From contig NZ_JAVCAP010000001.1 in NCBI RefSeq assembly GCF_030769565.1, positions 25,401-89,400 of the forward strand: DNA of 64,000 nt, read 5' to 3'. Each line of letters begins with the position of its first letter. Position 1 is the first letter of the stretch. The position numbers and the translations under genes are program-made. Origin of the DNA: Methylophilus aquaticus (GTDB taxonomy: Bacteria; Pseudomonadota; Gammaproteobacteria; Burkholderiales; Methylophilaceae). Shown piece by piece: positions 19,936-29,447 of the stretch. The notes beneath the pieces were generated by a model, which was given only the letters and a program-made list of their open reading frames with translations, ran no database searches and was not told the DNA's origin.

Positions 19936-21987
19936 TTATACCTTGACCCATTCTGCACCTTGGCTTAACCAGCGCTGCAAATGCACTTCCACAGATTGCG
20001 GTGCGCGTGCGAGCAACGCATCCGCCTTTTGTTTGGCATGCACCAGCAATTCGGCATCACGTTCCAGATCGGCAATTTTGAGCATGGGTACGCCGCTCTG
20101 GCGCGTGCCCAGCAGTTCACCGGGGCCTCGAATCTGTAAATCGGCCTGGGCGATTACAAAGCCATCGGTATTTTCGTAAATGACTTTCAGCCGTGCGCGG
20201 CCAATCTTTGAACATTGCTGTTTGCTATAAAGCAGAATGCAGGTGCTTTTGGCTGCCCCGCGACCCACGCGACCGCGCAACTGGTGCAACTGGCTCAAGC
20301 CCATACGCTCGGCATGATCAATCACCATCAGGCTGGCATTTGGCACATCAACACCGACTTCAATCACCGTTGTCGCTACCAAAAGATGCAAATGATTGGC
20401 CGCAAATGCTTGCATCACTGCCTGCTTTTCAGCAGGCTTCATCCTGCCATGCACCAACCCGACCTGCAATTCGGGGAAAGCGCCCTGCATATAAGCGTAG
20501 GTATCATTGGCTGTTTGCAGTTGCAACGCTTCTGATTCCTCGATCAGCGGGCATACCCAATAGGCCTGATGGCCGAGCGCACAGGCTTCCCGCACGCGTT
20601 GCAAAATCTCTTCACGCCGGTCATCGGCCACCAGCTTGGTGACCACCGGTGTGCGCCCGGGCGGTAATTCATCAATCACTGACACATCGAGATCGGCGTA
20701 ATAGCTCATCGATAAAGTGCGTGGAATCGGCGTGGCGGACATCATCAGCTGGTGCGGCTCGATGGCATGCTGTTGCCCTTTTCTGCGCAAGGCCAGCCGT
20801 TGTTCTACTCCAAAACGATGCTGTTCATCGACAATCGCCAGGCCGAGTTGTTTGAATTGAACCTCGTCCTGAAACAGGGCATGCGTGCCGACTGCCAGCA
20901 TGGCTTCGCCACTGGCAATACGCGCCAGTGACTGCGCGCGTTCCCTTTTAGGCTGGCTGCCGGTCAGCCAGGCGACATCAATACCCAAGGGCGTGAGCCA
21001 GCCATGCATTTTCTTGTAGTGTTGTTCGGCCAGAATCTCGGTGGGCGCCATGATGGCCACTTGCCAGCCCTGTTCGATTAACTGCAAGGCCGCCAAACAG
21101 GCGACGATGGTTTTACCGCTGCCGACATCGCCCTGCAGCAAGCGTTGCATCGGGTGGGGCTGGGTCAGGTCGTGCGTAATTTCTGCGCCTACTTTTTGCT
21201 GGGCAGGGGTGAGCGCAAATGGCAATTGTGCGCACAGCGCAGGCACCAGTGTGCGGGATGGGGCAATGGCGGGTGCGCGTGCCTGCTTGCGGCGCGCATA
21301 ATGCAAGCGCATGGAGAGCTGCTGGGCCAACAATTCATCAAAGGCCAAGCGTTGCCAGGCTGGATGGCTGCGGTCTTCCAGTGTGTTTAAGGCCGTTTCT
21401 GGTGTGGGTTGGTGCAGCAGTTGTACGCTGCTGGCGAAATCGGGCAAATGGATGTCCTGATAGACCCAGGCAGGCAAGGTTTCCTGTAAATAGTCTTGGG
21501 TGAGTACACGTTGCACCGCTTTGCGCAGCGTATTTTGGCTGACACCGGCGGCGGTGGGGTAAACCGGCGTGAGTGCGGTGCTTACCGGTGTTTCCTCGCT
21601 GACTTTACGCTGTTGCGGGTGCACCATTTCCACCCCGAAAAAGCCAGGGCGAACCTCCCCAAATGCGCGCAGGCGGGTGCCAACCTGCATGGCGGCAATC
21701 TGGCTGGGATAAAAATGCACAAAGCGCAAATTCAGGATGCCGGAATCATCCTGCACATGCACGTTCAGCATCTTGCGCGGTTTGTAGCTGACTTCGTTGT
21801 GCACCACCACGCCTTCAATCTGGGCTTGTTCACCGAGTCGCAAATCACGGATCAGAGTAACTCTGGTTTCATCCAGATAGCGCAGTGGTAAGTGCAGCAG
21901 CAGGGCTTGCGGGGTATGGATAGAGAGTTTGCCCAACTGGCTCAGCAGAGCGGGGGTGAAACCACGAATGTCGCTGAGCTGGCGCAT
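19936..21987 (-). CDS. recG: ATP-dependent DNA helicase RecG
   Basis: Branch-migrating helicase that remodels stalled forks and Holliday junctions. 683 aa. N-terminal wedge/OB domain (about 1-160, with LNVHVQDDSGILNLRFVHFYPSQ), then superfamily-2 motor: Walker A LLQGDVGSGKTIVA, motif II VDEQHRFGVEQR, TATPIPRTLSMSYYADLDVS, and RecG-specific C-terminal RGRVGRGAAKS / GPGELLGTRQSG. Last gene of the gmk-rpoZ-spoT-recG run, 15 nt after spoT. Confidence 0.97.
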   Translation of the reverse strand: MRQLSDIRGFTPALLSQLGKLSIHTPQALLLHLPLRYLDETRVTLIRDLRLGEQAQIEGVVVHNEVSYKPRKMLNVHVQDDSGILNLRFVHFYPSQIAAMQVGTRLRAFGEVRPGFFGVEMVHPQQRKVSEETPVSTALTPVYPTAAGVSQNTLRKAVQRVLTQDYLQETLPAWVYQDIHLPDFASSVQLLHQPTPETALNTLEDRSHPAWQRLAFDELLAQQLSMRLHYARRKQARAPAIAPSRTLVPALCAQLPFALTPAQQKVGAEITHDLTQPHPMQRLLQGDVGSGKTIVACLAALQLIEQGWQVAIMAPTEILAEQHYKKMHGWLTPLGIDVAWLTGSQPKRERAQSLARIASGEAMLAVGTHALFQDEVQFKQLGLAIVDEQHRFGVEQRLALRRKGQQHAIEPHQLMMSATPIPRTLSMSYYADLDVSVIDELPPGRTPVVTKLVADDRREEILQRVREACALGHQAYWVCPLIEESEALQLQTANDTYAYMQGAFPELQVGLVHGRMKPAEKQAVMQAFAANHLHLLVATTVIEVGVDVPNASLMVIDHAERMGLSQLHQLRGRVGRGAAKSTCILLYSKQQCSKIGRARLKVIYENTDGFVIAQADLQIRGPGELLGTRQSGVPMLKIADLERDAELLVHAKQKADALLARAPQSVEVHLQRWLSQGAEWVKV

Positions 21988-22002
21988 GTTTCACCTCATG
22001 AA

Positions 22003-24219
22003 CTACTGAATACGCTGTTCTGCTTGCGTACCCTTGACCCGGTTGATGCGTACCACTTGCTGAATTTTACGCAGGTTGCGGATCAGGTCGGCCAGGTGCA
22101 CCCGGTTATGCACTTGTACGGTGAAATTGACGTTGGAGTACTGACTGCCATCACTGTCTTCGACGCTGACGTTATCAATATTGGATTCGGCACTGGCAAT
22201 GGTGGCGGCAATTTTAGCCAGCATGCCGCGCTCGTTGGAGACCGTGATGCGCAAGTTGACCTTGAACAGTTTTTTCTGGTCGGCATCCCACTCCACATCC
22301 AGCCATTTTTCCGGATCCAGCTTGAATTTTCGGATGGCCGGACAATCATGGGTATGAATAACCAGCCCTTTGTCTTTGTTGATGAAGCCCAGAATCGGGT
22401 CGCCGGGGATGGGGCGGCAGCATTGTGCAAACTGCACAGCCATGCCTTCCGAACCTCGTATGGTAATGGTATCCAGCGTTTTGGTCGATTTGTCATCAGA
22501 CTCAGCCGGATGCGCTAATAGCTGGTGTGCCACCATCAGGCTGTTGCGTTTGCCCAAACCAATATCCGTCAAAATCGTTTGACGGGTTTTGGTACTGTAG
22601 TCATTCATCACCTTTTGCCATTGCTTGTCGCTGATGTCCTGCGGTTCAATGTGCATGGCGCGCAGGGCAATATTCAGCATGCGTTCACCCAGCTGGGCTG
22701 ACTCTTCCACCTTGACCGTTTTCAGGTAATGGCGGATGTGCGAACGCGCCTTGCCGGTGACCACATAATTAAGCCAGGCCGGATTGGGTTTGGCCAGCGG
22801 TGCGGTGATAATTTCCACATGGTCGCCATTGCGCATTTCACTGCGTAACGGCGCCAGTTCATTATTGATTTTCACCGCGACACAACTGTTGCCTACATCG
22901 GTATGCACGGCATAGGCAAAGTCCACCGCGGTCGAGCCGCGTGGCAGCGCCATGATGTTGCCTTTGGGCGTAAACACATACACCTCGTCGGGGAACAGGT
23001 CGACTTTAAAATGCTCCAGAAACTCATAGCTGTCATCGCTTTCAGTCTGAATTTCAACCAGCCTTTGCAGCCACTGGTGGGTTTGCTGTTGCAATTTGGT
23101 CAGGTGTGCATCGGTGGTTTTATATAACCAGTGCGCCGCAACGCCAGCATCAGCAATGTTGTGCATTTCCTCGCTGCGGATTTGTACCTCGATCGGTGTA
23201 CCAAATGGACCAAACAAGGTGGTGTGTAAGGACTGGTAACCATTGGCTTTAGGGATGGCGATATAGTCTTTAAAGCGTCCCGGAATCGGCTTGTATAAAG
23301 CGTGTAATGCGCCTAGGGCCAAATAGCAGGAAGCGGTGTCTTTGACGATGACACGAAAGCCGTAAATATCACTGATTTGCGAAAGCTTGAGCGACTTTTC
23401 GCTCATTTTCTTGTAAATGCTGTGCAAGTGTTTTTCGCGGCCTTGCACATCAAATGCAATCTGGTATTGCGTGAGCTGGTTCTGGATCGCTTCCAGAATT
23501 TTGCCAATGACTTCTTTGCGGTTGCCACGCGCGGTGCGGATGGCTTTATCAATCACCCGATGGCGATTGGGATACAGGTATTTAAAGCTCAGGTCTTCGA
23601 GTTCGTGATAAATCGGGTTGAGGCCCAGGCGATTGGCAATCGGCGCATAAATGTCCAGGGTCTCGCGCGCGATGCGTTTTTGTTTCTCTGGCCGCATGGC
23701 GTCCAGCGTTTGCATATTGTGCAAACGATCGGCCAGTTTCACCAGAATGACCCTGACATCCTGGCTCATGGCCAGCAGCATTTTGCGGAAGTTTTCAGCT
23801 TGCGCCTGGGTGGCGGTTTGCAGTTCCACCTTGTCCAGCTTGGTCAGCCCATCGACCAGATCACCGACCTGTTTGCCAAACAGCTCGGCAATTTCCGCGC
23901 TGTTGACATGCGTATCCTCCACCACATCATGCAGCAGGGCTGCCAGCAGGGTAGGTAAATCCAGATGCAATCTGGCCAGAATGCAGGCCACCGAAATCGG
24001 GTGCGTGATGTAGGGTTCACCGGTTTTGCGCGTTTGTCCGGCGTGCGCATGTTCGGCATAGCGGTAAGCCTGCCAGACCAGTTGCACTTCTTCTTCATTC
24101 AGGTACTTGCGGATGAGCTGAGTGAGGGGAGAGTCCTCCCGGTCAGCTGGGAGCAAGTCCGCTTCTTCAGGTAAAGATTTGGACTTGCGGGTGTGATGTT
24201 CGCCGTGGGTGTGCGGCAT
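22003..24219 (-). CDS. spoT: Bifunctional (p)ppGpp synthetase/hydrolase SpoT
   Basis: Makes and degrades the stringent-response alarmone. 738 aa. The hydrolase HD domain is intact (ITHPISVACILA, LLHDVVEDTHV), followed by the synthetase domain (ISDIYGFRVIVKD, KDYIAIPKANGYQSLHTT, EVQIRSEEMHNIAD), TGS domain (DEVYVFTPKGNIMALPRG), and C-terminal ACT domain (VNLRITVSNERGMLAKIAA). An intact HDxxED makes it a hydrolase-competent SpoT/Rel rather than a hydrolase-dead RelA. Six nt after rpoZ, a classic pairing. Confidence 0.95.
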   Translation of the reverse strand: MPHTHGEHHTRKSKSLPEEADLLPADREDSPLTQLIRKYLNEEEVQLVWQAYRYAEHAHAGQTRKTGEPYITHPISVACILARLHLDLPTLLAALLHDVVEDTHVNSAEIAELFGKQVGDLVDGLTKLDKVELQTATQAQAENFRKMLLAMSQDVRVILVKLADRLHNMQTLDAMRPEKQKRIARETLDIYAPIANRLGLNPIYHELEDLSFKYLYPNRHRVIDKAIRTARGNRKEVIGKILEAIQNQLTQYQIAFDVQGREKHLHSIYKKMSEKSLKLSQISDIYGFRVIVKDTASCYLALGALHALYKPIPGRFKDYIAIPKANGYQSLHTTLFGPFGTPIEVQIRSEEMHNIADAGVAAHWLYKTTDAHLTKLQQQTHQWLQRLVEIQTESDDSYEFLEHFKVDLFPDEVYVFTPKGNIMALPRGSTAVDFAYAVHTDVGNSCVAVKINNELAPLRSEMRNGDHVEIITAPLAKPNPAWLNYVVTGKARSHIRHYLKTVKVEESAQLGERMLNIALRAMHIEPQDISDKQWQKVMNDYSTKTRQTILTDIGLGKRNSLMVAHQLLAHPAESDDKSTKTLDTITIRGSEGMAVQFAQCCRPIPGDPILGFINKDKGLVIHTHDCPAIRKFKLDPEKWLDVEWDADQKKLFKVNLRITVSNERGMLAKIAATIASAESNIDNVSVEDSDGSQYSNVNFTVQVHNRVHLADLIRNLRKIQQVVRINRVKGTQAEQRIQ

Positions 24220-24225
24220 AGAAAA

Positions 24226-24438
24226 TTATGGCTGCCCCTTGCTCAACAACTCCACACCGATTTTGCCAGCCGCAATTTCACGCAGGGCAATTACGGTGGG
24301 TTTGTCTTTTTGTGAGTAACCACTCACCAGCGGATCAGAGCCATTGGCCAGCTGGCGTGCGCGGTAAGCAGCCACCAGGGTCAGTTGAAAACGGTTAGGG
24401 ATATTATCCAAGCAATCATCGACAGTAATACGTGCCAT
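24226..24438 (-). CDS. rpoZ: RNA polymerase omega subunit
   Basis: 70 aa. [33 protein letters not shown] is the omega signature that wraps the C-terminus of beta'. The subunit also forms part of the ppGpp binding site, in keeping with its place between gmk and spoT. Confidence 0.97.
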   Translation of the reverse strand: MARITVDDCLDNIPNRFQLTLVAAYRARQLANGSDPLVSGYSQKDKPTVIALREIAAGKIGVELLSKGQP

Positions 24439-24490
24439 ATAAAAACCTCTTTAGATGTTAAATCACAGATGATCACGCAGGCGCGGCGCG

Positions 24491-25102
24491 CTAGGTGAGT
24501 GATTGAATCAGTGGTGCGTGACAGGCCATTTGTCGCGCTAGCTGCAAGCGTTGGGCGCGGACAATGGCAATCAGATCCTGTAACGCCACGTCAAAAATGT
24601 CGTTAATTGTAACATAATCAAACTCATGCACGTGGCGCATTTCCTCGCGGGCAGCCGCGAGGCGTCGTGCAATCACTTCTTCGCTGTCCTGGCCTCGGCT
24701 ATTCAGGCGGTGTGCCAGGGCTTCAATCGATGGCGGCAGAATAAAAATGGAGGTCGCCTGTGGAAACAGCTTGCGGATTTGTTGCGCACCCTGCCAGTCA
24801 ATTTCAAGAATCACATCACGGCCACCTGCAAGTGACGCTTCGACCTCGCTTTGCGCAGTGCCATAACGGGCGCCATGCACGTGGGCGCTTTCCAGAAAAC
24901 CGCCTGCCTCCAGAATCGCCATAAACTCGGTTTCGGAAGCAAAATGGTAGTGAATGCCGTCTTCTTCACCCGGCCGTGGCGCACGCGTGGTATGCGACAC
25001 CGACAGTTTGAGTACAGGGTCCTGCGCCAGCATGGCACGCACCAGGCTGGTTTTTCCAGCACCAGACGCGGCAGAAATAATAAATAAATGCCCCTGACTC
25101 AT
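24491..25102 (-). CDS. gmk: Guanylate kinase
   Basis: Phosphorylates GMP to GDP. 203 aa. P-loop ISAASGAGKTSLVRA, GMP-binding SVSHTTRAPRPGEEDGIHYHF, and DVILEIDWQGAQQIRK are all present. Start ATG 25102 overlaps the stop of the Anbu gene by 4 nt (ATGA), so the two are translationally coupled; the open frame further upstream belongs to that overlap. Confidence 0.97.
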   Translation of the reverse strand: MSQGHLFIISAASGAGKTSLVRAMLAQDPVLKLSVSHTTRAPRPGEEDGIHYHFASETEFMAILEAGGFLESAHVHGARYGTAQSEVEASLAGGRDVILEIDWQGAQQIRKLFPQATSIFILPPSIEALAHRLNSRGQDSEEVIARRLAAAREEMRHVHEFDYVTINDIFDVALQDLIAIVRAQRLQLARQMACHAPLIQSLT

Positions 25103-25836
25103 GATGCGCTCCAGTCTGGATTGGGTAAGGAAGAAAATACCGCTTTCAGGCCTTCGCCCCAGCCTTTGCGGATGCTGACGTAGTAGGGATCTTGTTCGGT
25201 GAGACGCTGGCGGCAATTGCCATGCAGGCTGTGAGTACGGTAGAGCATCAAGTCAATCGGCATGGCGACCGAAATGTTGCTGCGGATAGTGGAGTCGAAC
25301 GAGATCAATACACACTTCACGGCATCCATCATCTCGGTCTGGTATTTAACGACACGGTCTATGATGGGTTTGCCGTATTTGGTTTCGCCAATCTGCAGAT
25401 ACGGTGTGTCCGCCGTTGCCTCAATAAAATTGCCCGCCGCATAGACATTAAACAGCCGCGGCTTTTCACCCTTTATCTGGCCTGCCACCAAAATGCTGGC
25501 GCTAAAATCAATGCCATGCTCCTTGAGTGCTTCGCCATCGCGCGCATGCACACTGCGCATCGCAGCACCCACTACACTGGCGGCTTCAAACATCGACTGC
25601 ACATTGTGCAGATGCGACCCCTGTTCAGGTCCGTTTAACTGTTCGCGTAGCAAATTGACCACGGATTGTGTAATGGCCAGATTACCGGCCGTCAGCAATA
25701 CAATCAGGCGTTCGCCGGGTTGTTCAAAGACATGCATTTTAGGGGCGATGGCAACTTGATCCACCCCGGCATTGGTCCGGGTGTCGGAAGCGAGGACCAG
25801 CCCCTGTTCGAGAAGAATGCCTACACAATAAGTCAT
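25099..25836 (-). CDS. Anbu, ancestral proteasome-type beta subunit peptidase
   Basis: 245 aa Ntn-hydrolase. Starts MTYCVGILLEQGLVLASDTRTNAGVD; removal of Met would expose Thr2 as the proteasome-type nucleophile, and Asp18/Arg20-like residues (SDTRT) and a lysine further on match the catalytic set. Anbu assembles into large rings; its substrate is unsettled. Encoded downstream of ATP-grasp, alpha-E and transglutaminase-like genes, the conserved Anbu gene cluster, and overlaps gmk by 4 nt. Start at ATG 25836 rather than the open frame to 25878, since the N-terminal Thr must follow Met. Confidence 0.9.
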   Translation of the reverse strand: MTYCVGILLEQGLVLASDTRTNAGVDQVAIAPKMHVFEQPGERLIVLLTAGNLAITQSVVNLLREQLNGPEQGSHLHNVQSMFEAASVVGAAMRSVHARDGEALKEHGIDFSASILVAGQIKGEKPRLFNVYAAGNFIEATADTPYLQIGETKYGKPIIDRVVKYQTEMMDAVKCVLISFDSTIRSNISVAMPIDLMLYRTHSLHGNCRQRLTEQDPYYVSIRKGWGEGLKAVFSSLPNPDWSAS

Positions 25837-25925
25837 AAACGATTTGGAAAAATAGGAGTGAAAACAACAAGGCCACATGATAACACGGGCAGAGGAGTGC
25901 TTTTTAAGCTGAATGCGAAGCTGGC

Positions 25926-26765
25926 TTATTGCTGTTGGGCGGTTTTTGCCTGCTGGTAGAGTGCTTGCATATTGGCTTTGCGCTGCTCATAGCTCAGCCC
26001 GGCGCTTTGGTTGACGCTGACCATGCTGGACATGCCTTCAGCACCGCCGCCCATGCGTGAACCGGTGACCGGGCTGGCACTGCGATAATCAAGGCCGGTG
26101 GCCAGCCGCACATGCATCTCATCGACCAATGTGCCATTGGAGACATCTAGCCCCAGCCAGTGGTCGGTTTGCCAGACATCGACCCAGGCATGGGTTTGCA
26201 TCAGGCTGCCATCCGGCGTGAACAGGTAGCCGCTAACATAGCGCGCGGGCAAGCCCAGGCTGTGACAGCAGGCAATAAAGATATGGGTATGGTCCTGACA
26301 TACACCTTGGCCGAGCCGAAATGCTTCAGCTGCGGTGGTATCTACCTGTGTTGCCCCCTTGATGTACTGCATGCGGTCACGCAAGGCCAGCATTAACTCG
26401 GCCACAGGCGCTTTTGCATAGTGCTTGGCAAATGCGGTAATGGCCGCATCTGCCTGTGTGAGTGGTGTGTCACGCAAATAAATAGCCAGTGGCAGCGGCT
26501 GGTGTGCTTCCAGTCCGCTGACGCCGGTTTCAACCTCGCCAGAAACTGAAATCAGCAGTTCCTGATGCGGCTGGTCTATGACCAGGGTATGCGTGGTGTT
26601 GCCAAAGGTGTCTTCAAAGGCGTGCAACTGGCCGTTGACTTTGATTTCCCACTGTTTGACATGCTGCCCCATGCCGTTACGCGGCGTCAGGCGCAGTTGC
26701 TGTATGGTGTATTGCACCACATCGCTGTACACATACTGGGTTTGATGTTCGATATTGAGCAGCAT
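25926..26765 (-). CDS. Transglutaminase-like protease, Anbu cluster (COG1305 type)
   Basis: 279 aa cytosolic protein. N-terminal bacterial transglutaminase-like domain (MLLNIEHQTQYVYSDVVQYTIQQLRLTPR), then the papain-like core with catalytic Cys in GQGVCQDHTHIFIACC, His in QTHAWVDVW and Asp in LGLDVSNG. Likely a protease or peptide-forming enzyme acting with the ATP-grasp partner. 64 nt downstream of the alpha-E gene and 89 nt before Anbu. Confidence 0.88.
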   Translation of the reverse strand: MLLNIEHQTQYVYSDVVQYTIQQLRLTPRNGMGQHVKQWEIKVNGQLHAFEDTFGNTTHTLVIDQPHQELLISVSGEVETGVSGLEAHQPLPLAIYLRDTPLTQADAAITAFAKHYAKAPVAELMLALRDRMQYIKGATQVDTTAAEAFRLGQGVCQDHTHIFIACCHSLGLPARYVSGYLFTPDGSLMQTHAWVDVWQTDHWLGLDVSNGTLVDEMHVRLATGLDYRSASPVTGSRMGGGAEGMSSMVSVNQSAGLSYEQRKANMQALYQQAKTAQQQ

Positions 26766-26829
26766 AAAAACTGGAATCCAGACACGGAATGAGAGTGGAA
26801 GCTTACCCTAAATCAGACGCTTGCACACC

Positions 26830-27774
26830 CTAGACCGTGGCACTTAAAAAGCTGCGCTGTATTTCCTTGCCAAGTGTATGGTTGGCGGTAATAAACTCGT
26901 CCAGAAAGTCACGCAGGCCAAACTTGAAGATATCCAGCATTTTGCCGTAGTGCAATCTGGCATGCAGCTCACCGGCAAGTCGCCTGGCCTCGGTTTGACG
27001 CGAGCCGGCCACCTGTTCGATAATCGGCATGATTTCATCGTAGCAAGCATGCAGCGAGCGCGGCATGTCATGGCGCAATACCAGCAGTTCCGAGACCTTG
27101 AGCGGGTCAATCGCATCACTGTAGACTTTTTGATAGGCCTGGAATGCCGAAACCGAGCGCAGGACTGCGCTCCATTCGTAGTAATCCACCGCGCCGGCGC
27201 TGGCTTCTTCCTGCGACATTAAAAAGTCATATTTCACATCCAGCAGGCGGGCAGTGTTGTCCGCACGCTCCATAAAGGTGCCCAAGCGCACAAAGCTGAA
27301 GGCATCGTCGCGCAACATGGTGCCAAAACACACGCCGCGAAACAGGTGCGAGCGGCTTTTGACCCACTCACAAAACTCGCCAAGGCCAGATTGCGTCAGG
27401 TCTTGCTTGATGTATTGGCCGAATTCCAGCCACAAGGTGTTCATATTTTCCCAGGTTTCGGTGGTCATGGCCACGCGCACGGCGCGGGCATTTTCACGCG
27501 CGCTACGCAAGGAACTGTAAATGCTGGAAGGATTTTCACTGTCCATCACCAGATGCAGGATGACATTGGTGGCATTGATCTCTTTGTAGGTGCGGTCATA
27601 AATATCGCGGATCCCGGCAATTTCCAGTACGGCATTCCACAAGTCCGCTTCATTACTGCTGTCTGAGGGCAATAATGACATATGGTAGGTCACATCCAGC
27701 ACGCGGGCGACGTTTTCGGCACGCTCGATATAGCGCGCCATCCAGTACAGGTTATCTGCGGTACGGCTTAACAT
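26830..27774 (-). CDS. Alpha-E domain protein, Anbu cluster (COG2307 type)
   Basis: 314 aa, all-helical. MLSRTADNLYWMARYIERAENVARVLDVTYHMSLL is the hallmark opening of the alpha-E family. Biochemical role unknown; the family is almost always coded beside the ATP-grasp protein. Its ATG at 27774 overlaps the end of that upstream gene by 7 nt. Confidence 0.92.
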   Translation of the reverse strand: MLSRTADNLYWMARYIERAENVARVLDVTYHMSLLPSDSSNEADLWNAVLEIAGIRDIYDRTYKEINATNVILHLVMDSENPSSIYSSLRSARENARAVRVAMTTETWENMNTLWLEFGQYIKQDLTQSGLGEFCEWVKSRSHLFRGVCFGTMLRDDAFSFVRLGTFMERADNTARLLDVKYDFLMSQEEASAGAVDYYEWSAVLRSVSAFQAYQKVYSDAIDPLKVSELLVLRHDMPRSLHACYDEIMPIIEQVAGSRQTEARRLAGELHARLHYGKMLDIFKFGLRDFLDEFITANHTLGKEIQRSFLSATV

Positions 27775-29261
27775 GTCACCACCTCTTGATTCATTTGCTG
27801 TGCCGCCATTTGAGATTGTGCGGTTTCAATATTAATTTCATCGCGTTCCAGTACCCAGGTATCTTTGGTACCGCCACCTTGCGACGAGTTGACTACCAGA
27901 GAGCCTTCTTTCAGAGCGACACGCGACAGGCCACCAGGCACCACGCTGACGGTTTTACCCGACAGCACAAATGGACGCAGGTCAACGTGACGTGGCGCAA
28001 TGCCTTGTTCCACCAGTGTCGGGCAGGTGGAAAGCGCCAATGTGGGTTGCGCAATATAATTGGAAGGTTTGGAAACAATCCGCAACCTGAACTCCTCGAT
28101 TTCCTGCTTGCTGGCAGTGGGGCCGACCAGCATGCCATAACCGCCAGAGCCTTGTACTTCCTTGACCACCAGCTCGGGCAGATGATCCAGCACATAGGCC
28201 AGATCATCTTCCTTGCTGAGTTGATATGTAGGCACGTTTTGCAAAATGGGCGATTCACCCAGATAAAACTTGATCATCTCCGGCACATACACGTATGTAG
28301 CCTTGTCATCGGCTACGCCGGTGCCTACGGCGTTGGCCAATGTGACGCCACCATTGCGGTAGACGGAGAGCAGACCCGGCACACCCAACATGGAATCGGG
28401 CTTGAACACCAGAGGGTCCAGATAGTCGTCGTCAATGCGGCGGTAAATCACGTCGACCCGTTGTGGGCCTTGCGTGGTGCGCATGTAGACGGCGTTATTA
28501 CGGACAAACAAATCCTGGCCTTCTACTAGTTCAATCCCCATTTGCTGGGCGAGGAAGGCATGTTCAAAGTAGGCGCTGTTGTACGCTCCGGGGGAGAGTA
28601 GTACCACGGTCGGGTCAGTCACGCCGGTTTGCGCGACCGAGCGCAGGTTATTCAATAAAACCTGCGGATAATGTTCCACCGGCGCAATCGGATATTGCCT
28701 GAACAGATCCGGGAACAAACGCATCATCATTTTGCGGTCTTCCAGCATATATGAGACACCGGAGGGCGTGCGCAGATTGTCTTCCAGCACGTAAAACTGT
28801 GATTCGCTGGTGCGTACCAAGTCCACGCCAGCGACATGCGCGTACACCTGGTTAGGTACATTGACGCCGACCATTTCCGGACGATACTGCGCATTGCTTA
28901 AAATGCTGTGCGGGACGATACCGGCTTTGATAATTTCCTGATCATGATAAATATCATGCAAAAACATATTGAGGGCGCGCACGCGTTGAACGGCACCCTT
29001 GGAAAGGTGCGCCCACTCGCTGGCCGAGATCATGCGCGGAATCACATCAAACGGGATCAGGCGCTCGGCGCCGTCCTCTTCCCCATAAACGTTAAAGGTA
29101 ATGCCCACGCGACGGAACAGTACTTCCGCTTCGGCGCGTTTGGCCACCAGTTGCTGGGTAGGGACTTTGGCCAGCCAGCGATCATAGGCCTGATAAATGG
29201 CGCGTGTGTTTCCCCCGTAGGCTTGCATCTCATCAAAAAATTGTTTGGCCGTTTGCGTCAT
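27768..29261 (-). CDS. Circularly permuted ATP-grasp protein, Anbu cluster (COG2308 type)
   Basis: 497 aa. Typical family stretches include FDEMQAYGGNTRAIYQAYDRWL at the N-terminus, RTSESQFYVLEDNLRTPSGVSYMLE, VYRRIDDDYLDPL and VVKEVQGSGGYGMLVGP (nucleotide-binding). The domain resembles glutathionylspermidine-synthase ATP-grasp folds and may form peptide or isopeptide bonds. First gene of the Anbu operon; its promoter lies in the 186-nt gap before yicC's terminator. Confidence 0.93.
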   Translation of the reverse strand: MTQTAKQFFDEMQAYGGNTRAIYQAYDRWLAKVPTQQLVAKRAEAEVLFRRVGITFNVYGEEDGAERLIPFDVIPRMISASEWAHLSKGAVQRVRALNMFLHDIYHDQEIIKAGIVPHSILSNAQYRPEMVGVNVPNQVYAHVAGVDLVRTSESQFYVLEDNLRTPSGVSYMLEDRKMMMRLFPDLFRQYPIAPVEHYPQVLLNNLRSVAQTGVTDPTVVLLSPGAYNSAYFEHAFLAQQMGIELVEGQDLFVRNNAVYMRTTQGPQRVDVIYRRIDDDYLDPLVFKPDSMLGVPGLLSVYRNGGVTLANAVGTGVADDKATYVYVPEMIKFYLGESPILQNVPTYQLSKEDDLAYVLDHLPELVVKEVQGSGGYGMLVGPTASKQEIEEFRLRIVSKPSNYIAQPTLALSTCPTLVEQGIAPRHVDLRPFVLSGKTVSVVPGGLSRVALKEGSLVVNSSQGGGTKDTWVLERDEINIETAQSQMAAQQMNQEVVTC

Positions 29262-29380
29262 GATGCGGGACCTTTTGCTTTATCTATAGAAATCACTGTA
29301 TACAAGAGCAAGCCTTGTGCCAAGCATTAAATATTTTAAAAATCATAAACTTAGATTTAATTCGTATAAGGGGAAAATAA

Positions 29381-29403
29381 AAACGCACCGTTGTGGTGCG
29401 TTT
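29381..29403 (-). terminator. Rho-independent terminator for yicC
   Basis: AAACGCACC, loop GTTGT, GGTGCGTTT: a perfect 9-bp stem. Read leftward it is followed by TTTATTTT, so it ends the yicC transcript and isolates it from the Anbu operon. Confidence 0.85.
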
Positions 29404-29447
29404 CTCGATCACGGTTTTGGTGCAGATTGCTCTCTGCACAGCAGGGT

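Noticed and set aside
22003..22518. Plus-strand open frame of 208 codons opposite spoT
   Set aside because: Antisense to the conserved ACT and TGS-linker region; reads as low-similarity shadow.
27675..28529. Plus-strand open frame of 284 codons opposite the alpha-E and ATP-grasp genes
   Set aside because: Both minus-strand genes are clear family members here; the frame is His/Gln-rich shadow.
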